Positions 44,771 through 57,588 of a DNA stretch of 64,000 bases are shown here, one piece after another. A program made the translations under genes and the position numbers. The stretch comes from Silene conica (taxonomy: Eukaryota; Streptophyta; Magnoliopsida; Caryophyllales; Caryophyllaceae), in contig CM055312.2 of NCBI GenBank assembly GCA_029255685.2, forward strand, positions 50,192,202 through 50,256,201, given 5' to 3'. Positions within the stretch are counted from its first letter, which is position 1. The number at the start of each line of letters is the position of its first letter. Under the pieces are notes generated by a model, which saw only the letters and a list, made by a program, of their open reading frames with translations, made no database searches and was not told the origin of the DNA.

Positions 44771-45813
44771 CCCTTTCTTGGAGTTCGTCATGCTGAATCT
44801 CTCTAGAATCTTATCTATATAAGACTCCTGACTGAGAGATAACATCCGTCGTGATCTATCCCTGTAGATACGGATGCCCAAAGTTCTTTGTGCCTCTCCC
44901 AGATCTTTCATCTGGAAATGCTTTTTCAACCATGCTTTAACCGAAGATAAGAGAGGTATGTCATTCCCAATCACGAGTATGTCATCGACATAGAATACTA
45001 GGAAGACAATCTTGCTCCCACTCGACTTGATATATAGACATGGTTCCTCGACTGATCGAATGAAACCATTCTCTTTTATCACTTGGTCGAAACGATGATT
45101 CCAACTCCATGATGCTTGCTTAAGTCGATAAATGGAACGTTTGAGCTTCCAAACCTTCTTAGGATATTCAGGATCAATAAAACCTTCGGGCTGTACCATG
45201 TACAACTCTTCCTGCAAATAACCGTTTAAGAAGGAGGTTTTAACATTCATCTGCCAGATTTCATAGTCATGAAATGCGGCAATCGCTAAGATAATCCGAA
45301 TGGAACGTAGCATGACTACGGGTGAAAAGATTTCATCGTAGTGCAAGCCTGGCACTTGGGTGAAACCTTTAACAACTAGTCGCGCCTTGTGAATATCTTG
45401 TTGTCCTTCCACGGCATGCTTTATCTTGTAAAGCCATTTGCATTGAAGGGGGCGTACCTTTGCAGGTAGGTCCACAAGATCCCACACGTTGTTCTCATAC
45501 ATGGAGTCCATCTCGGATTGCATGACTTCTAGCCATAGCTTTGAGTCGGAACTGGTCATGGCACCTTTATAGGTTGTGGGTTCATTACCCTCTAGGAGTA
45601 AGATGTCATCTATGTCATGTTTCTCGACCATACCAATGTATCTGTCCGGAGGAATAGAGACTCTTCCCGACCTCCTAGGTTCCTCAGGAATATCTACCGA
45701 GCCGAGGTTGAAGGAACTGCTTCCTCCAATGGTTGCTCGGCAGTTGGTTCTTGAATCTCCGATAGATCGAAGGTTTTATTACTCGACTTGTTCTCGAGGA
45801 ATTCTTTCTCTAA
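44771..45813 (-). pseudogene. C2: copia reverse transcriptase fragment
   Basis: The 287-codon frame (45,631-44,768) is the RVT_2 type: WLYKIKHAVEGQQDIHKARLV, MNVKTSFLNGYLQEELYM and FYVDDILVIGND with the catalytic DD. It ends where the E2 LTR begins, so RNase H is missing. The adjoining 45,632-45,813 is the integrase-RT linker. It overlaps the linker at 57,589-57,770 with roughly 4 percent difference. It therefore appears to come from a different copia copy than the integrase piece. Confidence 0.92.
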
Positions 45814-47304
45814 GGATGCGTGTCGTTCATGCACCAAAGACAAATACCTAAGTCTACTAACTGGAAGCTCGTGGAAGTAGGGTCGAATCCTCAGGGAGGC
45901 ACGGTCTTAAGTAAAGGTCAGTTTATATGTCACAAAATGGGGGGGGGGGGTTTGTTTTGATTAAAGCTAAGACAGATATAAAAGAATTTAAGATAAAGAT
46001 GACAAAAACCAGTTACAAAAATTAAAAGGAGGAATATGTTAGGATTCAGGTCGTCGCGGTAATTAAAGTCACATAAAGATTTAGGTCGGTCGAAATAACA
46101 ACAAAGTGGGAACGATTAATATCCTTTCGGTCTGAAATCACCCCTGAACTCTCCTATCAATCTTTCGATCTCTTGATAGGTTTCGTAAATCACCCTAAAC
46201 AAGCCTACCTACCAATCTTTCGATCCAAGTAAGGTTTTACTAAGTAAACTGGTCTCCTGCGTGCACTCGTTTGACAAGTTTCACAATTATATTGTTTATG
46301 GGTAAACTTCGTCGTAAGGACGACTAACATGCAATTCCTACGACATAACTACCGCGAGTTCCTTCATCCTAACATATTAGGGTATTAGCTACGCATACTT
46401 AGGGAAACTAAACTAATAAAAACAAAGATAACAAGAACATTCAACATAACGAATAAAGAAGAATTGAGATAAATCATAAATCAAAGAAAATAAGAACAAT
46501 AAAAGAAAGAGTAGAAAGTGAATTACAGTAATGGCAAAGGAAGGAAGAACAAGATCCAAAAAATACTTGAATGAAGAAAACCCTAAGTGAAAGTGTTTGG
46601 AACTAAAATCACTGCTTAAGAGAAAACTGAATGTAAATTACTGAATGACTGAATGTGAATGAATCTGAATATCTCTAAAAGGCTGCTAACCTAATCCTTA
46701 AATAAGGATTAGGTTAACTCTAAGGAAAATTAAACCTAAAACGTAAACTGCAAATCCGGGACACTTAAGTGAGTTGCTCGATCGATTGACTGAACCACTC
46801 GATCGAGTAACTGTTCTTCAAAAAGGGGTCGATCGAGCAACTTCGAGCTGGCAACTGCTCGATCGAGTAACCCTGGAACCCTCGAAGGTTGGGTCATTCC
46901 TGCAGACTCCTCGATCGAGTATCAAACTACTCGATCGAGTCTTTCTCCTCCTGCATCCACTCGATCGAGTTCTGGTGCTTACTCGATCGAGTAATTGACA
47001 GATGTAGTGCTTCTTTTTCGCTTCTTTCTTGCTTTTGTCCCTCGTTCTTGCCTCGGTTACCGTTCCTTTAGGCCTTGCACTGCAAAATCGAGGCTATGGG
47101 ACTTCTTGACTTGCTTCATCCTCTAAAAGAGCTCAAAACGGACAAAAAAAGCATGGTTTCTTCATCTTTTGCATAATTCCTGCAAAATAACAGAAAATAC
47201 ACCAAAGGAAGCAAAAGGGGGCAAAATGGCACGGAAAGTGCATGAAAATGCATAGAAATACGTGTTAAATGGACGTAAAAAGTCTATATAAATTGCACGT
47301 ATCA
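45814..47304 (-). repeat. E1 3' LTR (copy 2)
   Basis: The 1,491-bp LTR differs from the 5' LTR (56,077-57,588) by a few percent and lacks one 19-bp palindrome unit (ATCAAACTACTCGATCGAGT type). The outer end is mutated (GGATGCGTG for TGATACGTG). It has its own poly-G run near 45,940. Confidence 0.9.
46776..46991. repeat. CTCGATCGAG palindrome cluster, E1 3' LTR
   Basis: Eight decamers, against nine in the 5' LTR. The first is CTCGATCGAT. Confidence 0.93.
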
Positions 47305-48596
47305 AATATCCCCAAACCAAACCTTTGATTGTCCTCAAGCAAACTAATGCAACTACAAGAACTAAAACAACTAGCTAACTACCTAGTGGAATGGAATTGC
47401 CTCAGAACCAACTATGGACCATGTTGTTAACTATGCAAATGCAGAAATTAACCATCATAGAGTTCAAGACCAAAAGCAACGAATTCATACATGCAATGAA
47501 AACAACTTGGACGACTGACTCGAATGACTCGTGTACTTTGGACTCTCCCGGATCGCTCTTCTCTCAATCAATGGGTAAACATATATGTATAAGAGAGAAA
47601 GATAAGAAAATGTAGACACTCTCCTAACTGCGACCAACATATCATGCAATGCAACTAGTATGACGATTGATTCTAACTACCGTACACGCGCACAACAACC
47701 TTTCAAAGTCTATCACATGCCGAATACTTGCATAAATATGGTTATGTGAGGTGAAATGGGTAAAAGGAGGCAAAAAACTGTATGGGTAAGAGAGGGTAAC
47801 GGCTCGAGCTAGCTACCAAGACTCAACCAAAAGTAAAACCATCCAAATACTCAAAAACAATGCCATGCTCGGCATATCACACAACTAACCCCGGAACTTG
47901 AATCGGTCACACAATCATGTTTAGCAAACACTTTCTTTTTCTTTTTCTTTTTTTTTATTTGTTTTTTTTTTCTGTTCCCAAAAGATATAAATAAGCACGG
48001 GAATCATTTTTCTTTTTCTTTTCTTTTCTTTTCCTTTTCTTTTTCTTTTTTTCTTTTCTTTTTCTTTTGCTAGGTTCATGACAAAAATAATACATCCGAA
48101 TTCAAGTTCCAAATTCTCCAATACCAACTCTGAAAATAAAGATCAAACCAAAAACTGATACAATGAAAATATACCACAAAACAACACTTTGGCTAGCTCG
48201 ACACAAGGTAGGCTAAATCTGGGTGTAGTTTATAGGTCAACTGGCAGTTTTTTGGCTAAATGTGGAGTTATATGGGTATGATGAAGAAAAGGGAAAATGC
48301 AAGTACTCTCCTAACATGTGATACCAACCACAAACCATGCGTGGAGGCAAAAAAAAAAGCAATCAAAAGTCATACATGTGAATGCAATAATATGAAGGGA
48401 GTACTACTCTTAATCCTAGATAAACTGGTCATGGATGTCACCAGTTATGGCTCTAAAACTCAGAAAGTATGTGTAGTTTGCCAAATACAAGTCAAGTCAA
48501 GTTCAGAAAGTCCAAGTGTAATTTCCATAACGGAATTCGAGACATGCTATATGGTTTTTACAAAATGATGATTAAAAACTGCAAAAGACAATCAAC
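47305..48596 (-). other. E1 3' untranslated region and polypurine tract
   Basis: The minus strand reads GGTTTGGTTTGGGGATATT directly before the LTR start TGATACGTGC, a good polypurine/T-rich primer tract. The region has no ORF of note. A (CTTTT)n pyrimidine stretch occupies 47,930-48,070. Its copy 1 counterpart lies outside the window. Confidence 0.75.
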
Positions 48597-49707
48597 CCGA
48601 AGATCCTAGAAGACAATATCATTACAGAAAACTCCATTCCGACTCGACTATATGCAAAAGTAAACGTGCATTTTTTTGAATTTTTGGATATTATGTGAGA
48701 AAGATAAAATAAATGGAAAAGAAAAATTCGAAAATTAAACGTGAATGCATGCAAAATGAAAAATGCAGACGCAAAAGGATGCATTACACCTCCCCAAACC
48801 AAACTGGACAATGTCCTCATTGGCTACAAAACGGGGAAAGGGGGTATATAACCTAATACATGTTCCAATGGGGTGACAAATATACAAAACTAAAAAGCAG
48901 AAAAGAAAACTAAGATGAAAGCACGGCAAGAAATACATAACCTCCCCAAACCAGCTGCAACTATCATTCCGCAGCCTCCTCCGAGCTCTCCTTGTAAAAC
49001 CCCTCGCGAAAGCATAAATGATAAACACACAAAGTACTAAAAATGCAACGGAATTAAAACTTTTTAACATAACAAACATGCGAGGTGAATTAAACTGAAA
49101 CAGAAACTGATATAAACAGAAATAGATAAGTAGCAGTCTAAGTACTTAAAGTAAATATATACAACAGCCTGGGATGGAACATCCCTACAGGCACCAAAAC
49201 ATAACTGTATCAAAACTAGAGTCTAGCTATCGTGAAGTGTAAGTCAAAAGATGATAAACGGATCATCACTCGCTAGCTCTCAGCAACCCCTGCCAACCTC
49301 CTGCATGTACCTACATACATGTAAACATGTACGCCACAATCAGTGGGGAGTGACTAGAATTCTCCTAGCCACCTTTTGTAACGACACGTAACAAGCAATG
49401 CAAACATAATACTCCAGCATATATAAACATGTGAAGTATATCATATCTCAATAACTGAATCTCATACTATCATGCAATCACTAATGCACGGCTCTCAACC
49501 CAACTTCGGAAACCATTTGGAAGGAGAGCCGGTTTCCCTACCGGTTACCCGGTCGGGGGGTCTTTCAGTCCAAACTATTTACGAAACTGACCAAAGAGTC
49601 ATCCAATGTCTTGGATGAACAAACTATAACCAAGTTACTATAATCATCAATATCATCATGCATATCTGACACTGTACCAACACAAGGCAAGCAGATATAA
49701 AACAACA

Positions 49708-50270
49708 AGTATAAAGGTTCAGCGGTCAACTTAAGATATAACCTAAATACTAACACACTTTCACAATCAAGGACTCAGAGGCCAACTTAAGGCATAGACC
49801 AAGATATCAATAAACACTAGCAATGGGTCCAGAGGTGAACTTAACACATATCCCACTACCAAAACAATGTCGGGTCAAGAGGTGAACTTCACACATATCC
49901 CAACATACAATCCAAGTAAAGGGTCCAGAGGTGAACTTAACACATATCCCTAAACATCCACAAGCAAAGGGTCCAGAGGTGAACTTAACACATATCCCAA
50001 TGCTACAAACAAGTATTGGGTCCAGAGGTGAACTCAACATATATCCCAATACACAGCTATCGCACACCGGGTCCAGAGGTGAACTTAACACATATCCCGT
50101 GTACGACAACCGATCACGTGTCAGGTCCAGAGGTGAGCTTAACACATATCCTGACACGCCACAAGCAAAACACGTAATGGGTCCAGAGGTGAACTTAACA
50201 CATATCCCATCACGCGGCATACAGCTCACGTGTTAAGCTCAGAGGCCAGCTTAAGGCATACCTTAACACG
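49708..50270. repeat. Hairpin array with constant loop (SL1, copy 2)
   Basis: Identical by eye to 1,112-1,674. Confidence 0.93.
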
Positions 50271-50549
50271 CATCAACCATTACCATCAAAAGATAGAAAC
50301 TAACCTATAGTTCTAACTTCTTAAACCACTAACCAACACTTAATTGATCCCGGGAACTAAGATGAGGGAGAGCCGGTTTCCCTTTCGGTTACCCGACCGG
50401 GGGGTCTCTATCCTCTCTCCATTCCCGAACCCAATATAGTGTCGCCCATCCTCCGAGGACCTCAAACACACATACAAGGTACACGGAACGAGTTTCAAAC
50501 AAAACCGATTAATCGATCAAAAGTTATGAGCTATCTAGGATGAACAGGG

Positions 50550-50941
50550 CTCTCAGCCGGTCAGTGGCAGGCGGCCGGCTGACCGTCTGGCAACCCCCTT
50601 TCTCCTTACAATTCTACAAACTGAAACAATGAACAAGGGCCCTCAGCCGGTCGGCAGGCAGCCGGCCTACCGGCTGGGGAACCCATTCCCTCAATTTTTA
50701 TCATATGCAACTCAATACAAAGGGGCTCCCAGCCGGTCAGCAGGCAGCCGGCCTACCGGCTGGGAAACCTATTCCCTAAAAATCATTTTTACGCAAAACT
50801 TACAAGAAGGGGCTCCCAGCCGGTCAGCAGGCAGCCGGCCTACCGGCTGGGCACCCAACTTCCCTAAAATTCAAACACGAAAAACAACACTATGAAACAC
50901 TCCCAGTCGGTCGACCGGCGGCCGATCGGTCGACCGGCTCA
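50550..50941. repeat. GC-rich inverted-repeat array (SL1, copy 2)
   Basis: Identical by eye to 1,954-2,345. Confidence 0.9.
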
Positions 50942-51893
50942 GAGTCCCTGAGCACGAAAATCGCGTTTTACAGTGATCCTAAAACATCACCAAATCGATA
51001 CTAACTACTGAAATCTCTACCAACAAACAATTCCCAACATTCATAAGACTTATACCACTCATTAACAATCATAAATTCCTTACATTTAAGCATATTAGAA
51101 ACACATTTTGTATTCGTCTTAAGGATGAAATTTCTGAAAATCAACCAATAAACATGTGAAACACAATCAAGGCATATGAACATCATACTCATATATCCCT
51201 AGCATGATTCTAAGTCCATTCAACATAAATAACATGTAAAATCAGAAACTTAAATCATCTAAACCAAGAAAAGTGCTAATATCACAAATAAGGCCGAGCT
51301 TCTCTTAATTGTCACCTCTTAAGCGATTTTGATCAAAGCTCCTCCTTAACAATGGAGCTATCAACGTCTGGGTCTTCTAAGCCTTCACCTACATCACGAA
51401 AAACGGTTTTAAGAGACAGAAAATGGGTTTCTACAAAAACAGGCCAATTTTCGAACTAAAGGAAATGGAAATTGGAAGTGATAGATGACTTGCAAATTTC
51501 ATGAGGATTCCAAAAATGTATGAATTACCTTGATTCGGAAATCGGATGATGATGCAAAATCGAAAAGAAGGTTGGAGGTTTTAGAGAAAATGAAGAACAA
51601 TGAAGATGCTGAGTTCTTAATTTTGGAAGGAGATTATGTCGACATTCAATAAGGGTTTAGGGGTTTTTAAGTGTCCTTTTCCGTTAAGAAGGAAACGGGT
51701 TGGAAAGTGAAAGGGTTTTATGATACGGACTTAAGTTTGCCAAGTTGTATTTGTCTTAAGGACTTAAGGTTCTTAAGACGGATCTTAACGATTTATTTAA
51801 AGTACTTTCTCAATAAATATTAAAATATTATTTTATTACTTAAAATAATTAAAAACCCTTAAAATATATTTTACGAAAATACGGGATGTTACA

Positions 51894-53762
51894 CTCCTCA
51901 TCTCCACTACCACTCTCCGCACTCCCACTGTCACTCTCCTCACTCCCACTACCACTCTCCTCACTGGAGCTCTCCTGCGCCTTTCCTCCTCCTCTGGCAC
52001 TGGCATGCTGAGCGGCCTCCTCCGTGTGTCGCCGCACCTTCCTCTGTACCGCTGTCTCTCCAGGTGCCTCAGAAGAGGTCTGGGGGTACTCGCCATCTTG
52101 GTATCGGTAAAAGGAGGGGTAGGGACCACTAGGAGGTCGGAATGTGCCAGTGCGCATCCTCACATCGTAATCTGGAAAGCTGACCAAGGCAAGGTCCCTC
52201 TGAAGAATGGACTGGGCTCTTAGAAGCTCAAAAAGCAGAGGATCACAGTACCCCCGGTCTGTGGCCGGTGGTACCTCAAAAATAGGAGGTAAAATAAAAT
52301 ACGCAGGGAAACCTGGGGTGGATAATGATGAAGAGGAAGAAGCAGGGAAAGGTGAAGGTGTGGGTGTGGGTGTAGGTGTAGGAATGGTGGTGGTGTGTAT
52401 GGTGGTATGAGAGGTGGTCGGCTGAGAGGATGATGATGGTCGCGATGACGGTGAAGGTCGAGAGCCTGGAGTGGCTCTGACCTCTCTCTGAGGTGAGGTA
52501 CGCTTCCTCTTTGAAGAGGAAGGAGTGAAAGAGATGCGGTAGGAGGGTGGGTCTGGTCTAGGCCCCTCCTCAACGGTGGTGAGAGGGATGAGGACAGGTA
52601 AAGAGTCAGAGGAGAGGACTACTGATTACGATCCAACAATCCTCCAAGTCTGGTAGTCAGCGTGAGCAAACCAGGTCAACTGGACCATGGCGCCAATAGA
52701 AAGGTATCTATCGCCAACGACAGGCTCACCATCAGGCAAAGTCTCAAAGATGTATCAGTAAATCCTGGTGACAAGCCCGCCGCCTACGATAGCGCCAGTG
52801 ACTCTGCGACCTATGTCGCCTAGATGGGTAGCCACGAGGTAGGCTATGTTAAGGACAAAAGGGGTACCACTGTCAATATTCAAGTACCCCGCGACAATGG
52901 CCAACTCAGGGTTACGAATGTTGTTTGGCTCAGGTCGCGCAAAAATAGTCTCTCCTAGTAGACGGAGGAAAACACGAATCTCGGGACTGTGGACGTAGGC
53001 GACCCTTCGGCTAGTGAAAGGTACGTGTGAAAGGGCCGCCCACATCTCTGGAACCTAGTTCCTAGGTGGTCTCAGGTGTCCGTCACTAACCAACCCAAGA
53101 ACCTGCCCAAACCTAGCTAAGGTCCAGGCATACGACTCATTTCTGAGTCGAAAGTGAATATAGGGCTCAGTCGGGAGTCTCAGGTAGGTGTCAGGGGAGA
53201 AGGAATAGGAGCTGAAAAATTCCAAAGTAGGTACTCGGTAGGTCGCCTCAGACATGGTCGCCAACCCAGCCATCCCCGTACCAGTCAAAAGGTCAACTAG
53301 GGGCCTAAGCAGTCCTAGTGTCTCTAAGTCCGGACGATACAAGAAACGACTAGTACGGATAAAATTATCAACAAGAGCCTCCATCTGATCTCTCTAATCA
53401 GTGTCGGTGAATATTACCTCGTGGATTTCCTCAAGTGAGGGAATCGCAGGTGGAGCTGGTGGGCGTGGAGCGCGTCGAGGTGGCATTCCGAGTACGGACT
53501 TCCGTCCCTTCTGCCCTAGAATCGGTACCTTCTCCTTCCCTTTATCAGCTGAGGAAGGAGTCCCGACTGGTGCCATGGTTGTGATGGAGGTGGTTCTGTA
53601 GGTCGTGGTGCTTAGTGGCGGTGGTAGGACAGGAGCTGGAACCTGAGGTGTGGCAACCACCAACGCGGTGGTGGCTGCTGCAGCAGAAGTGGAGGAGGAA
53701 GGAGCGGCTGTCGTGGCTACTGCCGTGGTACTGGTGGTGGCTACGGTGGTCGCCTTTTCGTC
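51894..53762 (-). pseudogene. E1 ORF3 (copy 2)
   Basis: Same broken frame as 3,298-5,166, continued left of SL1 in 48,597-48,992. Amino-acid differences from copy 1 include Arg/Gly in DIRRRVTG versus DIGRRVTG, Cys/Tyr in TEPCIHF versus TEPYIHF, and Val/Ile in TTSVTT versus TTSITT. The in-frame stops are shared, so they predate the duplication. Confidence 0.8.
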
Positions 53763-54216
53763 CATTTCTGCACAACAATCACACAATCAATCGGAATCAT
53801 CATAACAATCCTACCCAAAATCGCAAAAAACGTAAATCCTATTCAAGAACCCTAAATTCGAAATTTGGGGCAAAAATAATGAAATTAAAATAGGATTTAA
53901 GCATAAAACAACTTACTTGGATGATTACAAGGATGATTTGAGTAATAAAATCACAAATTAACAACCCAGATTCGAAATACTCAAACGAACAAACCCGAGG
54001 TTTTCGAAAATTTCGAATTACTCGAAATTAGTATGGAATTTGATAGGGCTTTCGCTTGATTACTCAAATTAAAGTGATAAAAAGTAAGATTATAGTGGTT
54101 GATTGATGGAAAACAAGGAAAAATAGAGGAATCGAAGAGAGGGAAGTGCGAAAATCTGAAATCGAGTGAAATGAAATGAGCATCAAGGACTTCCCTTATA
54201 TATAGGCTGAGAGTTG

Positions 54217-54419
54217 CTCGATCGAGTTCTGAGAAGGACTCGATCGAGTAACTCACTTAAGGCAATCTGCTCGATCGAGTACTGAAGTCCACTCGTCGAG
54301 TGGTTGTCAGCTCTGAGCTCCTCTCGACTGGGTTCCCCTCGATCGAGCTCTTACGAACTCGATCGATTATTTCTTCCCTGGCGATTACTCGATCGAACTC
54401 TTTACAGATCTCGATCGAG
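54217..54419. repeat. CTCGATCGAG cluster, E1 spacer (copy 2)
   Basis: Equivalent of 5,621-5,823. One decamer that reads GCTCGATCGAG with its flank in copy 1 reads ACTCGATCGAG here. Confidence 0.93.
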
Positions 54420-54711
54420 GCTTTTCTTTTGCGAAGCCTTGTTCTTTCCTCGACTCTTCTCTTTCTGTCTCTTTTTCTTCGTTTTTTTTCCAGTTCAGTC
54501 CTGCATAATATTACCAAACACTACAACTATACAGAAAAACCACAAAAATTGTCTCGGATTCACACAAAGTCTAATTCTACCTACGGATATTAAAAAAAAG
54601 TCTACGGATTAAGCATAAAAAGTAGTAGTCTAAGTCTAAAACGCAGTAAATAATCAGTTAAAAGTTGCACGGGGTTACAAACCCGGCTTAATAGTTCAAA
54701 AAACCAAATGT

Positions 54712-55260
54712 TCACTGCTCGCGACAAGGCTGCTGACTAAAGGCGATCACTTCGGCGGTCGTCAAGTTCTCCATTAGCCTCCACAGTACGGCAATGCTAA
54801 AGCAACAGTTCATCGTATTCTTAATTAGGTCGCTGTCAGCCCTCCTTCGCGGCCCAATCTTCTGCGAAACGTGGTCTTCAAATCCTCCTCCAGGGTCTAT
54901 TAATTTTTCTAAGCCTGTACAAGAAGAAACAAGACGATGCTCCTCCAAGTTGGTCCCAAACTGGGGCGGAGGCATTAATCTGACAGCAAAATTCAATTCA
55001 ATGGACGGTGACGAACAAAAACTATTGGCAATGACGAAAGAGAAAACATTACCCTTTATCGGATAGCGGTAGTTTGAGGTTACCGCTTTATCATTGTTCG
55101 GAATAGGCGACATTATCGAATGATTGCTCTTGACTAGCACGGAGTCCGATAGACTTTGCGTAGTACTCGATGGAGTGCTTTCTGCAGCAGAACTACTCGA
55201 TCGAACAACAAGTTTACTCGATTGAATCTGAAGGATACTCGATCGAATACCTTCTTCCAT
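54712..55260 (-). pseudogene. E1 gag-like ORF, C-terminal segment (copy 2)
   Basis: Equivalent of 6,116-6,664, with Leu for Pro (SVLVKSN) and Glu for Gly near the end (PCREQ). Confidence 0.45.
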
Positions 55261-55922
55261 ATCTTTACTCGATCGAGTACCATGATCACTCGATCGAGTA
55301 TTATCCTTCCTAGGATAACTCGATCGACCAATTGTGCATCCCGTTCATTCGATTGGACACAGTTGTCCATTTGCTCGGGTTCCTCTCCGTTTTCCGATCC
55401 ATCCTCCATGAAGTCAGGATCTTCCATGTCAACACCAAAATGGTAAGGTTGTGCATCAAACATATCATCGTCGTCATCCATGTCTATTCGTCGAGCGAGT
55501 GGGATAGCTGGACCGTTCTCCTCTTCCGTTTCTGATGCTTGCTCTACGTAAAGAAAGAAAGAATTCCTCATTCCTCCCATATCTTCCTCGTCAATGTCGT
55601 CGCTATCGACCAGTAGATGATCAACTGCTACTTGGTCGGACATATTTTCTTGTTCCGACGCTAGCTGAGCAATCTGAAACTGGAGATGTTGGATTGATGC
55701 ATCCTCCGCTTTCTCACTTTCCTGAATTTGAACTGCTAAGGCCTCAATGATGGACCTCATCTCACTAATCTCCTCAGAGTAACCTAGTTTATGTTGTTGA
55801 TAAGCATAAACTCGGTCACGCTCTGCCAGACAAAAAACTGCATCGTGTCCTGTGCAACCACATCTTTCACAAATTATCACCTGTTGTTCCACATAGCGGA
55901 ACATGGTGGTCTTCTCCCGCAA
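55134..55922 (-). CDS. E1 gag-like ORF with zinc knuckle (copy 2, shortened)
   Basis: Same as 6,517-7,326 but seven residues shorter, because CAG has become TAG after YRTPC. The zinc knuckle CERCGCTGHDAVFC, acidic region and LDRV repeats are unchanged. The cluster of in-frame palindromes lies at 55,196-55,328. Confidence 0.65.
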   Translation of the reverse strand: MREKTTMFRYVEQQVIICERCGCTGHDAVFCLAERDRVYAYQQHKLGYSEEISEMRSIIEALAVQIQESEKAEDASIQHLQFQIAQLASEQENMSDQVAVDHLLVDSDDIDEEDMGGMRNSFFLYVEQASETEEENGPAIPLARRIDMDDDDDMFDAQPYHFGVDMEDPDFMEDGSENGEEPEQMDNCVQSNERDAQLVDRVILGRIILDRVIMVLDRVKIWKKVFDRVSFRFNRVNLLFDRVVLLQKALHRVLRKVYRTPC

Positions 55923-56056
55923 TACCGTGAAATAGACCTGTAAGACCTATCAAAAAACTACTAGGAAGAGGGATAAGAACGGTCTTAAGGAATTAAAAGA
56001 AATTCCTTAAGACGGTATAGAATAAACTAACACAAAACTTAAAACCTATTTCCTCC

Positions 56057-56071
56057 AAGGCAACGGCGCTA
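56057..56071 (-). other. E1 primer binding site (copy 2)
   Basis: Same TAGCGCCGTTGCCTT on the minus strand as copy 1. Confidence 0.85.
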
Positions 56072-56076
56072 AAATT

Positions 56077-57588
56077 TGATACGTGTCGTTCATGCACCAA
56101 AGATAAATACCTAAGTCTACTAACTTGAAGATAGTGGAAGTAGGGTCGAATCCTCAGGGAGGCACGGTCTTAAGTAAAGGTCAGTTTATAGGTCACAAAA
56201 TGGGGGGGGGGGGGTTGTTTTGATTAAAGCTAAGACGGATATAAAAGAATTTAAAATAAAGATGACAAAAACCAGTTTCAAACAATAAAAGGATGAATAT
56301 GTCAGGATTCAGGTCGTCGCGGAAATTAAAGTCACATAAAGATTTAGGTCGGTCGAAATAACAACGAAGTGGGAACGATTAATATCCTTTCGGTCTGAAA
56401 TCACCCCTGAATTCTCCTATCAATCTTTCGATCTCTAGATAGGTTTCGTAAATCACCCTAAAAAAGCCTACCTACCAATCTTTCGATCCAAGTAAGGTTT
56501 TACTAAGTAAACTGGTCTCCTGCGTGCACTCATTTGACAAGTTTTACAATTATATTGTTTATGGGTAAACTTCGTCGTAAGGATGACTAACATGCAATTC
56601 CTACGACATAACTACGGCGAGTTTCTTCATCCTGACATATTAGGGGATTAGCTACGCATACTTGGGGAAACTAAACTAATAAAAACAAAGATAACAAGAA
56701 CATTCAACATAACGAATAAAGAAGAATTGAGATAAATCATAAATCAAAGAAAACAAGAACAATAAAAGAAAGAGTAGCAAGTGAATTACAGTAATGGCAA
56801 AGGAAGGAAGAACAAGATCCAAAAAATACTTGAATGAAGAAAACCCTAAGTGAAAGTGTTTGGAACTAAAATCACTGCTTAAGAGAAAACTGAATGTAAA
56901 TTACTGAATGACTGAATGTGAATGAATCTGAATATCTCTAAAAGGCTGCTAACCTAATCCTTAAATAAGGATTAGGTTAACTCTAAGGAAAACTAAACCT
57001 AAAACGTAAACTGCAAATCCGGGACACTTAAGTGAGTTGCTCGATCGAGTGACTGAACCACTCGATCGAGTAACTGTTCTTCAAAAAGGGGTCGATCGAG
57101 CAACTTCGAGCTGGCAACGGCTCGATCGAGTAACCATGGAACCCTCGAAGGTAAGGTCCTTCCTGCAGACTCCTCGATCGAGTATCAAACTACTCGATCG
57201 AGTATCAAACTACTCGATCGAGTCTTTCTCCTCCTGCATCCACTCGATCGAGTTCTGGTGCTTACTCGATCGAGTAATTGACAGATGCAGTGTTTCTTTT
57301 TTGCTTCTTCCTTGCTTTTGTTCCTCGTTCTTGCCTCGGTTACCGTTCCTTTAGGCCTTGCACGGCAAAATCGGGGCTATGGGACTTCTTGACTTGCTTC
57401 ATCCTCTAAAAGAGCTCAAAACGGACTGAAAAAGCATGGTTTCTTCGTCTTTTGCATAATTCCTGCAAAATAACAGAAAATACAGCAAAGGAAGCAAAAT
57501 GGGGAAAAATGGCACGTAAAGTGCATGAAAATGCATAGAAATACGTGCTAAATGGACCTAAAAAAGTCTATATAAATTGCATGTATCA
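56077..57588 (-). repeat. E1 5' LTR (copy 2)
   Basis: The LTR is 1,512 bp, one G longer than copy 1 in the poly-G run. The palindrome cluster at 57,040-57,274 has nine units. Confidence 0.92.
57040..57274. repeat. CTCGATCGAG cluster, E1 5' LTR (copy 2)
   Basis: Equivalent of 8,443-8,677. The sixth unit is intact CTCGATCGAG here. Confidence 0.94.

Larger units (their letters stand above)
48993..51893 (-). mobile_element. SL1 solo LTR (copy 2)
   Basis: Same element, same CTCCT target duplication and same arrays as 397-3,297. I noticed only three base differences (equivalents of about 1,687, 2,725 and 3,151). Confidence 0.92.
45814..57588 (-). mobile_element. E1 (copy 2): complete pol-less Athila-type element with nested SL1
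   Basis: Both LTRs are present: 5' LTR 56,077-57,588 and 3' LTR 45,814-47,304. The primer site is at 56,057-56,071. The element is about 8.9 kb without the 2.9-kb solo LTR. Its flanks are copia on both sides, but no 5-bp target duplication is seen. Instead about 180 bp of copia sequence is represented on both sides. Confidence 0.9.

Noticed and set aside
46774-47071. Plus-strand ORFs rich in LDRV/TRSS in E1 LTRs (also 57,037-57,354)
   Set aside because: They arise from CTCGATCGAG repeats in the LTR and are not conserved in length between LTR copies.
47930-48070. Pyrimidine-rich (CTTTT)n stretch as a regulatory element
   Set aside because: It looks like a simple microsatellite with irregular units, and nothing nearby suggests function.
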